This document shows positions 8,100 to 15,673 of a DNA stretch of 17,608 nucleotides, one piece after another; within the stretch, counting starts at the first letter, position 1; each line of letters opens with the position of its first letter. The notes beneath the pieces were generated by a model. It made no database searches. It saw only the letters and a list, made by a program, of their open reading frames with translations, and was not told the DNA's origin. The translations under genes and the position numbers were made by a program. The DNA lies in contig CAZJDB010000203.1 of the NCBI GenBank assembly GCA_964544695.1, forward strand, positions 1 through 17,608, in the 5' to 3' direction. This stretch comes from Dinghuibacter sp964544695 (GTDB taxonomy: Bacteria > Bacteroidota > Bacteroidia > Chitinophagales > Chitinophagaceae).

Positions 8100-9942
8100 A
8101 TTCCCAGGCACTCTTGTATCCTCCCCGCGCTTCCGCATAAGCAATAAAGTCCGCATAGAAGGGTGATTGGGAAAGGGTAGCGCCGTCCCCGATAACGACG
8201 AGGTGTCGCCTGGCCCGCGTCATGGCTACATTCATCCTCCTGATTTCTGATAGGAAACCGATGCGGTTGTCCGTATTGCTGCGCGTCATGCTGATGTATA
8301 CAACGTCCCGCTCCTGGCCCTGAAAGGCGTCTATGGTGTTAACGGTGACCCCCTCCTGGTGTATCAATTCTTTAAGTAGTTCCACCTGGAGGCGATAAGG
8401 AGAGATGACGGCAACCGAACCCTCAGGGGGAAACTGCGCCAGGTACTTTGCAAGAAATGCCCCTTCTTCGGGGTTACTGAGCCCATTGCCCTCCTGCTTC
8501 TCCTCGAATCCGCATCCTGCGGTGTCGATAAACAACAGGGGATCTTCGCCATCCGGAACCGAAGGCGCCGCGATCAGGCGATTCTCATAGAAAATTTTTG
8601 AAGGGAACCCCATGATGACCGGATGCATCCGGTATTGTTCTTCCAGCAGGGTCACCGCCCCGGGGTACCGTCGAACCAGCTTTTCCATCAAAGTTTCAGC
8701 AAGCCCGGCATTCTCCGATTTGTTTGCGGGGCCTGCATTCCCTGATTTGTTTGCGGGGCCCGCTTCTTCCGATTTGATCACGGGCGGCAACTGGAAATGG
8801 TCTCCGGCCAGGACCAGGGTCCCGGCCTTTACCGCCGGTATCCAGCAAGCGGGCTCCAGGGCCTGAGCGGCCTCGTCGATGAAAGCGGTCCGGTAGGTCA
8901 GGTCCCGGATGGTATAGTGCGCCGCGCCGACCAGGGTGGCCGCAATGACCTGCGCCTTGTCCAGCAGGTCGTCCAGGATATATTTTTCGATTTGCTCGAC
9001 CTCTTTCATGATTTTGCGGGCCTCTCCGAAAAGCGCCTTGCGTTGTTCCCTTTCCGCGGGTCCAAAGCTGCGTTTGTATTTGTGCGCCATGTCGCGGAAC
9101 TCGGTGGCACGCCGCCTCAATCCCCGTATTTCCTTGGAAGCGGGGTGCCGCGCAGTACGCTCGTCAAGGGTGAGGGCGACCAACCGGTCCGAAACGCGCG
9201 CCGGATTGCCGATACGCAGCACATACAGCCCCTCAGCAGCCAAGCGCTCGCTTAAAAGGTCCACCGCCGTGTTGCTGGGCGCCGTGACCAGGACCCGCTG
9301 AGGCTCTTGCTGGATCAAAGCCTTGATGGCCTGCACCAGGGTCGTGGTTTTGCCTGTGCCCGGAGGACCGTGCACGATGGCAATATCTTCTGCTCCCAGG
9401 ATTTTGCGCACCGCTGCCACCTGCGTTGGATTCAGCGAGGCCGCCGCCTCGAAAGCCACCGGCGTAAACCGCGGCTCCTCACCCCCCGTGAGTACGCGTA
9501 CCAGCCGGTTATCCTCCAGCGCAGCCGCCCGGCGCATGGCCCCGAACATCTCATCGTAGCTGTTGTCATCGAAAAGCAGATCGATCCCCAGTTTGCCATC
9601 ATCGACCCAGTCGGGCAAATCTTCCGTCCGGAGCGTAAGCTTCAGCCGGTCCGCGCCCTGGTAAGAGATCACCCCCTCCACGGAGTTTTCCCCCGAAAAA
9701 AGGAGGGCGGCCGAACCAAATCGCAATTGATGAGGCAGGTCTTTGTGTGTGGTGCGCTCCACCTCCACGATCAGGTAATCACCCCTGCCGGGTTCCGTCC
9801 CGCGTATGGCAACGGGATACCAGGCGAGACCCGAGGCCCGGCGGTTGGACACCGAGGTACCGCGCATCAGGTCCAGGAAAGACCTTTTATCTGCTTCCCG
9901 CTCCTTTTTCAATAACGCTGACAACTGACCGAAATAGTCCAT
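8089..9942 (-). CDS. SF1 helicase of the Upf1/IGHMBP2-like group
   Basis: A 617-aa superfamily 1 helicase, expected to unwind or translocate on DNA or RNA with ATP. An N-terminal OB/stalk-like region spans about 1-165. The motor holds Walker A GPPGTGKT at 192-199, motif Ia TAPSNTAVDLL near 220-230, DEAA (Walker B) at 356-359, motif III GDHFQLPP at 380-387, motif IV QYRMHP at 436-441, then TIDAFQGQERDVVYIS (motif V) and NVAMTRARRHLVVIGD (motif VI). All key residues are intact. I start at ATG 9942, giving MDYFGQLSALLKKE; the frame runs open to 10146, but that part overlaps the divergent permease gene. Residues 390-413 hold a short internal duplication. It is convergent with nth and divergent from the permease. 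Homologues are widespread in Bacteroidota; the bacterial role is poorly known. Confidence 0.93.
   Translation of the reverse strand: MDYFGQLSALLKKEREADKRSFLDLMRGTSVSNRRASGLAWYPVAIRGTEPGRGDYLIVEVERTTHKDLPHQLRFGSAALLFSGENSVEGVISYQGADRLKLTLRTEDLPDWVDDGKLGIDLLFDDNSYDEMFGAMRRAAALEDNRLVRVLTGGEEPRFTPVAFEAAASLNPTQVAAVRKILGAEDIAIVHGPPGTGKTTTLVQAIKALIQQEPQRVLVTAPSNTAVDLLSERLAAEGLYVLRIGNPARVSDRLVALTLDERTARHPASKEIRGLRRRATEFRDMAHKYKRSFGPAEREQRKALFGEARKIMKEVEQIEKYILDDLLDKAQVIAATLVGAAHYTIRDLTYRTAFIDEAAQALEPACWIPAVKAGTLVLAGDHFQLPPVIKSEEAGPANKSGNAGPANKSENAGLAETLMEKLVRRYPGAVTLLEEQYRMHPVIMGFPSKIFYENRLIAAPSVPDGEDPLLFIDTAGCGFEEKQEGNGLSNPEEGAFLAKYLAQFPPEGSVAVISPYRLQVELLKELIHQEGVTVNTIDAFQGQERDVVYISMTRSNTDNRIGFLSEIRRMNVAMTRARRHLVVIGDGATLSQSPFYADFIAYAEARGGYKSAWEFIQ
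8708..8788 (-). repeat. 27-nt in-frame tandem repeat inside the helicase gene
   Basis: Units lie at 8708-8734, 8735-8761 and a diverged 8762-8788. The first two match at 24 of 27 positions. They encode about 2.5 copies of the 9-residue unit AGPANKSxN, directly after helicase motif III. The frame is kept, so the copies lengthen a loop without breaking the enzyme. Confidence 0.85.
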
Positions 9943-9946
9943 CCCC

Positions 9947-9954
9947 CGAAGATA
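9947..9954 (-). promoter_or_regulatory. Candidate -7 box directly before the helicase start
   Basis: The minus strand reads TATCTTCG, one mismatch from TAnnTTTG, followed by GGGG and the ATG at 9942. This is the same spacing as at the GH18 gene. No convincing -33 element is seen. Confidence 0.35.
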
Positions 9955-9995
9955 AGGATTGCGCCCTCCGGGCGTGAGGCTCAGCAAATTTCCCT

Positions 9996-10003
9996 TACAT
10001 TTG
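9996..10003 (+). promoter_or_regulatory. Candidate -7 box before the ABC permease
   Basis: TACATTTG is a perfect TAnnTTTG match, 9 nt before the ATG at 10013. It supports that start over the earlier in-frame start at 9959 and predicts a leader of only a few nucleotides. No TTG is found at the usual distance upstream. Confidence 0.45.
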
Positions 10004-10012
10004 GTCTGTCCA

Positions 10013-11119
10013 ATGATTGCGTCCAACCAATTCAAGGCAGCGCTGACCCTCTCCCGGTACAGCTTATTGGCGACCTTACGCAGTCCCACCTCCGTCGTCT
10101 TTTCCCTCCTTTTTCCCTTGGTTTTCATCGTGGTCTTCGGGTCCATGGTAGGCGATCAGGCCCCATCCATGAAACTGGCCATAGACCCGGGATGCGATAC
10201 CGTGAATTTCGTTTTCAAGGCTATCCGCAATATTTCTTCGATTACCCTGGTCCGGTATGCGTCCATTGAAGAACAAAACGAAGCCCTTCAAAAAGGCAGG
10301 ATCACCGGGGTGCTGCAAATCAAAAACGACGCGAACCCATTCTCGCCCATCCCCCATTATGCCGTCCACCTGGAAACGGCGGGCGCATCCGCCTCCATCG
10401 TGGGCCTCCTCGAAACCGAACTGAATGAAGCCATACGCAATATCGACCACAAAATATTCCCGAAAAACCCAACCATTGCAACCCTAAGCATCATCCATGC
10501 ACCAGGGCGCCCCTATCGCCAGATCGATTTTATTCTACCGGGACAACTGGGCTTTTCCCTGTTGATGGCCGGGGTTTTCGGTTCTTCCTTCCTGCTGTTC
10601 AGCCTTAGGCAAGGGCTGGTATTGAAGCGCCTCCAGGCGACTCCTATCCGAAGGCGCACCATCATCGGGGGAGAGATGCTTAGTCGCTTGTTTTTTCACG
10701 TGATCAGCTTCATCATCATTGTTGCCCTGGGCTATTATGCCTTCCAATTCACCCTGGTGAACGGCTTATTCACTTTTTTCGAAATGCTCGTCTTTTCCCT
10801 CTTCGGCTTGGGAATTTTTATGGGGATCGGCTTCATCATCAGCGGGGTCTTACAGAATGAAAGTTCCATTTCGCCTGTCGCCAATACGGTCACGCTGCCC
10901 ATGATCCTGCTGTGCGGACTGTTTTTTCCCATCGAAAGCTACCCGCATTGGCTCCGGGGATTTTGTAACCTGTTGCCCCTGACCTTCTTCGTAGACGGGC
11001 TCCGGAAAATCGCATTCGAAGGAGTCCATATATGGCAAATGCCTTTACAACTCATCGGGCTGATCATCTGGACGGTCGTAATCAGCTTCTGGTCTGTAAA
11101 GGCATTCAAGTGGGAGTGA
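10013..11119 (+). CDS. ABC-2 type transporter permease
   Basis: A 368-aa membrane subunit of an ABC exporter of the ABC-2 (DrrB/YhhJ-like) type. One transmembrane helix at about 27-44 (VVFSLLFPLVFIVVFG) is followed by an extracytoplasmic domain of roughly 130 residues. Five or so further helices begin at LGFSLLMAGVFG. The coupling-loop region LVLKRLQATPIRRR and the late LLCGLFFPIESYPHWLRGF and LPLTFFVDGLR are ABC-2 hallmarks. It has no ATP-binding domain, and no ATPase gene is adjacent: the upstream neighbour is a divergent helicase and the downstream one is blaI. It must pair with an ATPase encoded elsewhere, or its partner was lost. I start at ATG 10013 because of the -7 box and the short basic lead-in before the first helix. 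Substrate unknown. Confidence 0.9.
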   Translation: MIASNQFKAALTLSRYSLLATLRSPTSVVFSLLFPLVFIVVFGSMVGDQAPSMKLAIDPGCDTVNFVFKAIRNISSITLVRYASIEEQNEALQKGRITGVLQIKNDANPFSPIPHYAVHLETAGASASIVGLLETELNEAIRNIDHKIFPKNPTIATLSIIHAPGRPYRQIDFILPGQLGFSLLMAGVFGSSFLLFSLRQGLVLKRLQATPIRRRTIIGGEMLSRLFFHVISFIIIVALGYYAFQFTLVNGLFTFFEMLVFSLFGLGIFMGIGFIISGVLQNESSISPVANTVTLPMILLCGLFFPIESYPHWLRGFCNLLPLTFFVDGLRKIAFEGVHIWQMPLQLIGLIIWTVVISFWSVKAFKWE

Positions 11120-11120
11120 T

Positions 11121-11141
11121 CCCGCCCGCCCCATCCGGGCG
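11121..11141 (+). terminator. Weak hairpin after the ABC permease stop
   Basis: CGCCCG (11123-11128) pairs with CGGGCG (11136-11141) across a 7-nt loop, starting a few bases after the stop codon. No U-run follows, so it is not a classical intrinsic terminator; it may only mark the transcript end. Confidence 0.3.
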
Positions 11142-11198
11142 ACGCACCTCCGCGCGTTCAATAGCAATTTTCCAAGCAAAAAAATCCAGGGAACAAAA

Positions 11199-11229
11199 TT
11201 TGTAAATCTACGAATGTTTCGTAGATTTA
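11199..11229 (+). promoter_or_regulatory. Promoter of the blaI-M56 operon
   Basis: TTTG at 11199-11202 (-33), exactly 19 nt, then TAGATTTA at 11222-11229, which matches TAnnTTTG except for the last base. The predicted start is near 11233-11236, about 10 nt before the blaI ATG. Both operator dyads overlap this promoter. Confidence 0.6.
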
Positions 11230-11230
11230 C
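11202..11230 (+). promoter_or_regulatory. Operator 1: 13-bp perfect inverted repeat
   Basis: GTAAATCTACGAA (11202-11214), spacer TGT, TTCGTAGATTTAC (11218-11230): both arms match perfectly. The core is TACGA-N5-TCGTA. It fills the space between the -33 and -7 elements, so a bound BlaI-type dimer would block RNA polymerase. Assignment to the adjacent repressor is inference from position and from the dyad operators typical of BlaI/MecI. Confidence 0.8.
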
Positions 11231-11242
11231 GAAAACATCGTA
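11228..11242 (+). promoter_or_regulatory. Operator 2: second TACGA-N5-TCGTA dyad
   Basis: TACGA (11228-11232), spacer AAACA, TCGTA (11238-11242). It has the same half-sites and the same 5-bp spacer as the core of operator 1. Its centre is 19 bp from that of operator 1, close to two helical turns. It covers the predicted transcription start and ends 3 nt before the ATG. Confidence 0.7.
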
Positions 11243-11245
11243 GAT

Positions 11246-11608
11246 ATGGAGAAGCTCTCACCCCAGGAAGAAGAAGCCATGAAGGCCATATGGAAGTCAG
11301 GGGAAGGCAATATCAAGACCTTCCTCGACAATATGGAATCCCCACCACCCCCCTATACAACTCTGGCCTCTACCGTCAAGAACCTGGAAAAAAAGAAGTA
11401 TGTCACCGGGCGGCCCATCGGTAAAGTGATACTTTACCGAGCCGCCATCACCGAAGAAGAATATAAAAACCGTTTCATGACGGGTTTCGTGAAAGATTAT
11501 TTCGCCAATTCCTATAAGGAAATGGTCCACTTTTTCATCGACAAGAAGAAGCTGAGCCAGGCCGAACTGAAGGAACTCATTCATCTCATCGAAAAAGGTA
11601 ACTCATGA
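11246..11608 (+). CDS. BlaI/MecI/CopY-family transcriptional repressor
   Basis: A 120-aa winged-helix repressor of normal family length. The N-terminal wHTH (LSPQEEEAMKAIW at 4-16) is followed by the recognition helix region YTTLASTVKNLEKKKYV at 37-53 and the wing with GKVILYRAAIT. The C-terminal helices (FVKDYFANSY to the end) form the dimerisation part, and the stretch around MVHFFIDKKKLSQ corresponds to where family members are cleaved by their partner protease. It should bind the two dyads just upstream and repress its own operon until the downstream M56 protein is activated. The stop overlaps the M56 start by ATGA, so the two are coupled. The name BlaI here refers to the family only; no beta-lactamase is seen nearby. 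Confidence 0.93.
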   Translation: MEKLSPQEEEAMKAIWKSGEGNIKTFLDNMESPPPPYTTLASTVKNLEKKKYVTGRPIGKVILYRAAITEEEYKNRFMTGFVKDYFANSYKEMVHFFIDKKKLSQAELKELIHLIEKGNS

Positions 11609-13155
11609 ATCTCCTTACATACAACCTCCAGGCGGGCATCGCCCTGGCCCTGGTGTACATCTTCTACCGGGGCATTCTGGAACAACTGACCTTCTACCGG
11701 ATCAACCGATTGTATTTGCTGGTCTTGCCCCTCATTTGTCTCTGCATTCCTTTTTTGCATACGGGCAGGCCCAAGGTCGCAGTGGAAACCTATTTACCTG
11801 TGGACCCTCCCGGCCCTATCATGGTCATGGCGCCTAACGTTGGCTGGGGGCCCAATACGCCTCGCCACCCATTGGAGTACTCCCCGTTCACGTGGCCCCA
11901 CGTCCTGGAATATGTGTTACTCGCGGGGATCGTTTTTATGGTCCTTCGCTTCTTCGTGCAGTCGTTTTCCCTTTGGCGCATCCATTCCCAGGCGACCAAA
12001 TTGCCCGGTGCGGCCAATGTCTACGCCACCAGGGATCCCCTTTCCCCTTTTTCCTTCGGCCGCAATATTTATATATACCCTCCCTCCCATTCCGAAGCGG
12101 ACATGGACCGCGTCCTCGCGCACGAAGCCGCCCATGTAAAGCAGTTTCATACCCTGGACATCCTCCTGGGCCAGGTGATCCTTATTGCACAATGGTGGAA
12201 TCCTTTCGCGTGGCTAACGGATCGGTCCCTGCGCCAGAACCTGGAATTTCTGGCGGACGGTGCCGTATTGGACCGGGGCGTGAACCGGAAAGATTACCAA
12301 TACCTCCTGTTAAAGGTTTCCTCCACCGAGGCGCCTCCTATCGCCAATGCTTTCACCTTTCCCTCTTTAAAAAAGAGGATCGCTATGATGAACAAGCAAC
12401 CTTCGGGTCGGGTACAGGTCGCGCGCTTTATTTTAGCCATGCCCTTGGTGGTCCTGCTGCTGGCTGCCATCGGCAGGCAAGGGAACCGATCCCGGGTCGG
12501 AAAAGTATTTTATGAGGGATTTGTTTTGAATGCCGCCTCAAAGGAAGGTATCCCGGGCGCAACCATTACGGATAGTGTATCAGGGGTCACCGCGTCATCG
12601 GATGAAAGGGGATATTTTTCGATGGAATTGCCCGTCACTGTTTATACGACGGAAGGACAATCTACTTTTTTCCGCCCCTCGATTCAAAAGAAAGGGTATC
12701 ATAATTATGATCTGCCGGGCTCGGGGGAAAACATAAACATGGATATAGGGGATTATTACTGCAAACCACCCCTGGCTTTCTGCATCACCCCCTCCAACCT
12801 TCCGCATAAGGACTCCAGCTTTTTCATAGAGGAGTATCCTTCATATGATCGATATGATGATTTACTTTCTGTGAAAATTACAGGCAAACACCTCGAGGAT
12901 GCTTTCGGGATAAGCCCCAACGTATTTTACCTGATCGGGGGCAGGACATTTGTCCGTTCCAAGACTGCATATGCTGCGATGGATGGAAATATCAACCTGA
13001 TCCTGGTCAATGGGAAAGGACGCCTGACGGGGGATGAAGTCAACCGGCGCTATACGTATGGCCAGGTCCTCGAAAGCCACGCCTATTCCGCCGGCGAAGC
13101 CCGGAAAAAGTACGGCATCAACCAGGGCCTCTTCGTCATCAATGTGAAACCTTAA
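11605..13155 (+). CDS. BlaR1-like M56 membrane metallopeptidase with a SusC-like periplasmic region
   Basis: A 516-aa sensor protease. Transmembrane helices lie at about 8-22, 36-52, 100-120 and 272-290. The zinc site is HEAAH at 173-177, with E214 in NLEFLADGAVL as likely third ligand, in the cytoplasmic M56 domain. The part after the last helix should be periplasmic. At about 300-345 it holds a carboxypeptidase-regulatory-like fold (GIPGATITDSVSG, DERGYFSMELP). The final 55 residues (LILVNGKGR, VLES, ARKKYGINQGLFVINVK) resemble the end of a SusC plug. There is no penicillin-binding sensor domain, so it is not a beta-lactam receptor in the BlaR1 sense. Expected role: sense an envelope signal and trigger loss of the upstream repressor. 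It shares TTAA at its end with the convergent antiporter gene. The signal is unknown. Confidence 0.92.
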   Translation: MNLLTYNLQAGIALALVYIFYRGILEQLTFYRINRLYLLVLPLICLCIPFLHTGRPKVAVETYLPVDPPGPIMVMAPNVGWGPNTPRHPLEYSPFTWPHVLEYVLLAGIVFMVLRFFVQSFSLWRIHSQATKLPGAANVYATRDPLSPFSFGRNIYIYPPSHSEADMDRVLAHEAAHVKQFHTLDILLGQVILIAQWWNPFAWLTDRSLRQNLEFLADGAVLDRGVNRKDYQYLLLKVSSTEAPPIANAFTFPSLKKRIAMMNKQPSGRVQVARFILAMPLVVLLLAAIGRQGNRSRVGKVFYEGFVLNAASKEGIPGATITDSVSGVTASSDERGYFSMELPVTVYTTEGQSTFFRPSIQKKGYHNYDLPGSGENINMDIGDYYCKPPLAFCITPSNLPHKDSSFFIEEYPSYDRYDDLLSVKITGKHLEDAFGISPNVFYLIGGRTFVRSKTAYAAMDGNINLILVNGKGRLTGDEVNRRYTYGQVLESHAYSAGEARKKYGINQGLFVINVKP

Positions 13156-15287
13156 CCTCTCCCCCTCAGGAGCCGCTTCACCATCCTGCCCAGCCGGTTG
13201 AAGTTGTCGATCTGTTCCTGGATAGGCCTGAGCGTAAGGTCCTCAGAGCTGATTCCCGGTTCAAAGTCCTCGGCTTCGTTTTGCTCGGGATAAAGGACAA
13301 TCATATTTTGTTCCGGAAAATGCTTCTGCATGCGCGCAGGAGCATTTTCCATGGGAGATAGGTAGGATAGCGTCCCCTTCCGCGCACTTACCAGCACCAA
13401 CAAGTCGCCCCGCGAAAGACTCCCGTTAAGCGTCGACCCCAGGTCTTCCAGGTCGCCCAGGAGCTGGTGGCTGAATTCCAGTGCCATCTGGGTTCCCTTG
13501 ATGAAGGCCTCGCAGGCTGCAAATGTCTGTTTACTGCAGCACATCACCAACCGGGCCCCCGTCTCCTTACACAGGCGAAGGATCTTGTGCATCCAATGCG
13601 AAAAACCCTTTTCGTATTCGGCGTTTCGCGCGGCCACCACGAACATTTTGCCCGTAGCATTCAAAGGGGAATGAAACCTGCACGAATAAATGGTTTCGCG
13701 AACGCTGCTGAGGATATTCTCCTGGGTTGTCCCCAGGAAGAAGGTGGTGCCGAACAGACGCTCGGTCGTCGTGGGTCTTTCCCCTCCATCCAGGATCAGG
13801 TCCGTCACGCCTAACTCCTTTACGGTCCGGGCAATCCCATCCACGACGTTCAGGTCGATGCGTGTGATGGCCTGAATTTCGCTTTCGGTGGCCGATGCAT
13901 GTGCCAGGGTCTTTTCCTGCAGGCGGTTACTGAGTACGACCTTTTCCCTGGCTTCCTCGTCGTCCTTTACCACCGCCAGGGATACGATAGGCGAATCCGC
14001 GTTGTTTTCCTTGATCATGACTGCGAAGTCCAGGAGACCTTCCATGCGACTGCTGGCCGATACAGGCAATAATATTTTCTCGGCGCCCCTTTCAGGATCG
14101 GGCAACGCCTCCGCCTCGGCTACCGCCAGCCGCGAGCCCGCGTTGGATTCGACGAAAGAGGCCACCATGCAGGTGATCAGGATGAGGATGACCGTGCCGT
14201 TCAATACATTTTCATCGATGATTTTCATTTGGTACCCGATCAGGATCACTGCGATGGTTGCAGCCGCGTGCGCTGCGCTCAGTCCGAAGATGACGTTGCG
14301 CTGGATGCCTGTGTAACGAAACAGCCGCTGGGTGATCCATGCCGCCCCCCATTTCCCTGTAAGGGCCACGGCCGTGAGCACACCCGCAATAAACAAGGCC
14401 TGGGGTCCTTTGAACAAGACGTGCAGGTCCACAATCATCCCCACACTGATCAGGAAGAAGGGGATGAATACCGCATTCCCCACGAACTCTATTCGGTTCA
14501 TCAGGGGAGACGTATGTGGGATGAGGCGGTTCAGGGCCAACCCGGCCAGAAATGCCCCGATGATGGCATCGACCCCCGCGAGCATCGCCAAAAAGGCGGC
14601 CAGGAAAACCAGGGCGAAAACGAATATGAAATGCGTGACCTTGTCGTCCTTGATCTTCCTGAAGAACCAACGCCCCAACAATGGAAAACCCCATAAAACG
14701 GCCGCGGTGAAACAGGCAATGGAGACGCCGAGTTGTATCCAGAAACCCTGGCCCAATTGCCCTTTGCTATAGCCCGTGATTACGGCCAGGATCAGGAGCA
14801 CCAATGAATCGGTGATAATGGTGCCACCGACCGTGATGGTCACGGCTTCGTTCTTGGTGATACCCAAACGGCTGGCGATGGGATAGGCCACCAGGGTATG
14901 CGTAGAAAACATGCTGGACACGAGCAAGGCGGGGAGGAAAGTGAAATGTAATACACGCGTGCACACCAACAGTCCAAGCAGGAACGGGATACTGAACGTA
15001 AGCACTCCGAATACTCCGCTCCGGTTCCGGTTTTTTCTGAATTCATTCATGTCCAGTTCCAGTCCGGCCAGGAACATGATATAAAGGAGGCCAGCCCTGC
15101 CGAAGAGGTCGATGCTACCCTTCTCTATGATGTCGAAACCATGGTCTCCGATGGCCACCCCCGCCAGGATCAATCCGATGATGCTGGGAATGCGAAACTT
15201 CCTCAGGACGATGGGAGCCAGGAGCACGATGAACAGCACAAGCGCGAAAATAGGAACGGGATCCTTCAGGGGCAGGTGCAGGTTCAT
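13152..15287 (-). CDS. CPA2-family cation/proton antiporter with C-terminal USP-like region
   Basis: A Kef/NapA-like monovalent cation/proton antiporter of about 711 residues. The N-terminal 400 residues hold roughly 12 transmembrane helices with FLAGLELDMNEF, GGTIITDSLVLLILAV (transport-site Asp), DAIIGAFLAGLALNR and FFLISVGMIVD, all typical of CPA2. The C-terminal 300 residues are soluble, begin at AEKILLPVSASSRMEGLLDFA and look like universal-stress-protein folds, possibly two in tandem, which would regulate the transporter from the cytoplasm. No RCK/TrkA-N domain is seen. I start at ATG 15287 (MNLHLPLKDPVPIFALVLF); starts at 15311 and 15341 are possible and add 8 or 18 residues ahead of the first helix. 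It is divergent from clpS. Probable role: pH and Na+/K+ homeostasis. Confidence 0.9.
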   Translation of the reverse strand: MNLHLPLKDPVPIFALVLFIVLLAPIVLRKFRIPSIIGLILAGVAIGDHGFDIIEKGSIDLFGRAGLLYIMFLAGLELDMNEFRKNRNRSGVFGVLTFSIPFLLGLLVCTRVLHFTFLPALLVSSMFSTHTLVAYPIASRLGITKNEAVTITVGGTIITDSLVLLILAVITGYSKGQLGQGFWIQLGVSIACFTAAVLWGFPLLGRWFFRKIKDDKVTHFIFVFALVFLAAFLAMLAGVDAIIGAFLAGLALNRLIPHTSPLMNRIEFVGNAVFIPFFLISVGMIVDLHVLFKGPQALFIAGVLTAVALTGKWGAAWITQRLFRYTGIQRNVIFGLSAAHAAATIAVILIGYQMKIIDENVLNGTVILILITCMVASFVESNAGSRLAVAEAEALPDPERGAEKILLPVSASSRMEGLLDFAVMIKENNADSPIVSLAVVKDDEEAREKVVLSNRLQEKTLAHASATESEIQAITRIDLNVVDGIARTVKELGVTDLILDGGERPTTTERLFGTTFFLGTTQENILSSVRETIYSCRFHSPLNATGKMFVVAARNAEYEKGFSHWMHKILRLCKETGARLVMCCSKQTFAACEAFIKGTQMALEFSHQLLGDLEDLGSTLNGSLSRGDLLVLVSARKGTLSYLSPMENAPARMQKHFPEQNMIVLYPEQNEAEDFEPGISSEDLTLRPIQEQIDNFNRLGRMVKRLLRGRG

Positions 15288-15360
15288 AGCAAGTAGATTC
15301 GGCACGTTCATAGGACCGTAATTTAAGGCAATTGCCTGCATGAACTATGCCGGAATAGTG

Positions 15361-15368
15361 TAATTTTG
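15361..15368 (+). promoter_or_regulatory. -7 box directly before clpS
   Basis: TAATTTTG, a perfect TAnnTTTG match, lies 5 nt before ATG 15374. A nearly leaderless transcript is predicted. The nearest TTG upstream (15332-15334) is 26 nt away, longer than usual, so the -33 element is unclear. Confidence 0.5.
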
Positions 15369-15373
15369 TGTCG

Positions 15374-15670
15374 ATGTCAGCAAACCGTCCATGGGAATCG
15401 GATGACAGCGCGGTCGATGTATTGGAGGACCTGCCCTGGAACCTCATCGTCTGGAATGATGAGGTTAACACTTTCGAATGGGTGATCGAAACCCTGATCG
15501 AAATCTGCGGGCATTCCCAGGAACAGGCCGAACAATGCGCCATGCTCATCCACACCCAGGGGAAATACGCCGTCAAGCGCGGCTCCTACGAGGAACTGGA
15601 ACCCCTGTGCACGGCAATTACCGACCGGGGCATCGGCGCGACCATCGAGGAGTCCGCCCGAGTCAATTGA
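15374..15670 (+). CDS. clpS: ClpS, N-degron adaptor of the Clp protease
   Basis: A 98-aa ClpS adaptor, which binds proteins with Leu, Phe, Tyr or Trp at the N-terminus and hands them to ClpA/ClpC-ClpP. PWNLIVWNDEVNTFEWVIE at 21-39 contains the substrate-pocket pair N28-D29. LIHTQGKYAVKRGSYEELEP holds H60, equivalent to the pocket His of E. coli ClpS. The gatekeeper position, Met40 in E. coli, is F34 here, which I believe is common in Bacteroidota. The N-terminal 20 residues are acidic and probably flexible. I chose ATG 15374; a GTG at 15368 would add two residues. The gene ends 3 nt before aat, so the pair is one operon making and delivering the same class of N-degron. Confidence 0.94.
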   Translation: MSANRPWESDDSAVDVLEDLPWNLIVWNDEVNTFEWVIETLIEICGHSQEQAEQCAMLIHTQGKYAVKRGSYEELEPLCTAITDRGIGATIEESARVN

Positions 15671-15673
15671 ACC

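Noticed and set aside
9307..9915. 202-aa open frame on the plus strand
   Set aside because: Antisense shadow of the helicase N-terminal half, a common effect of high GC codon use.
9943..10146. In-frame upstream extension of the helicase to 10146
   Set aside because: It overlaps the divergent permease gene and its promoter box; the basic, low-similarity sequence does not look like the start of this helicase family.
11121..11141. A strong intrinsic terminator after the ABC permease
   Set aside because: The stem is only 6 bp and no U-run follows, so it is listed only at low confidence.
11892..12515. 207-aa open frame on the plus strand inside the M56 gene
   Set aside because: Different frame of the M56 coding sequence, rich in Pro, Arg and Gly with no domain; the M56 zinc motif supports the main frame.
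11246..13155. A beta-lactam resistance system
   Set aside because: The repressor and protease families match BlaI/BlaR1, but there is no beta-lactamase gene and no penicillin-binding sensor domain.
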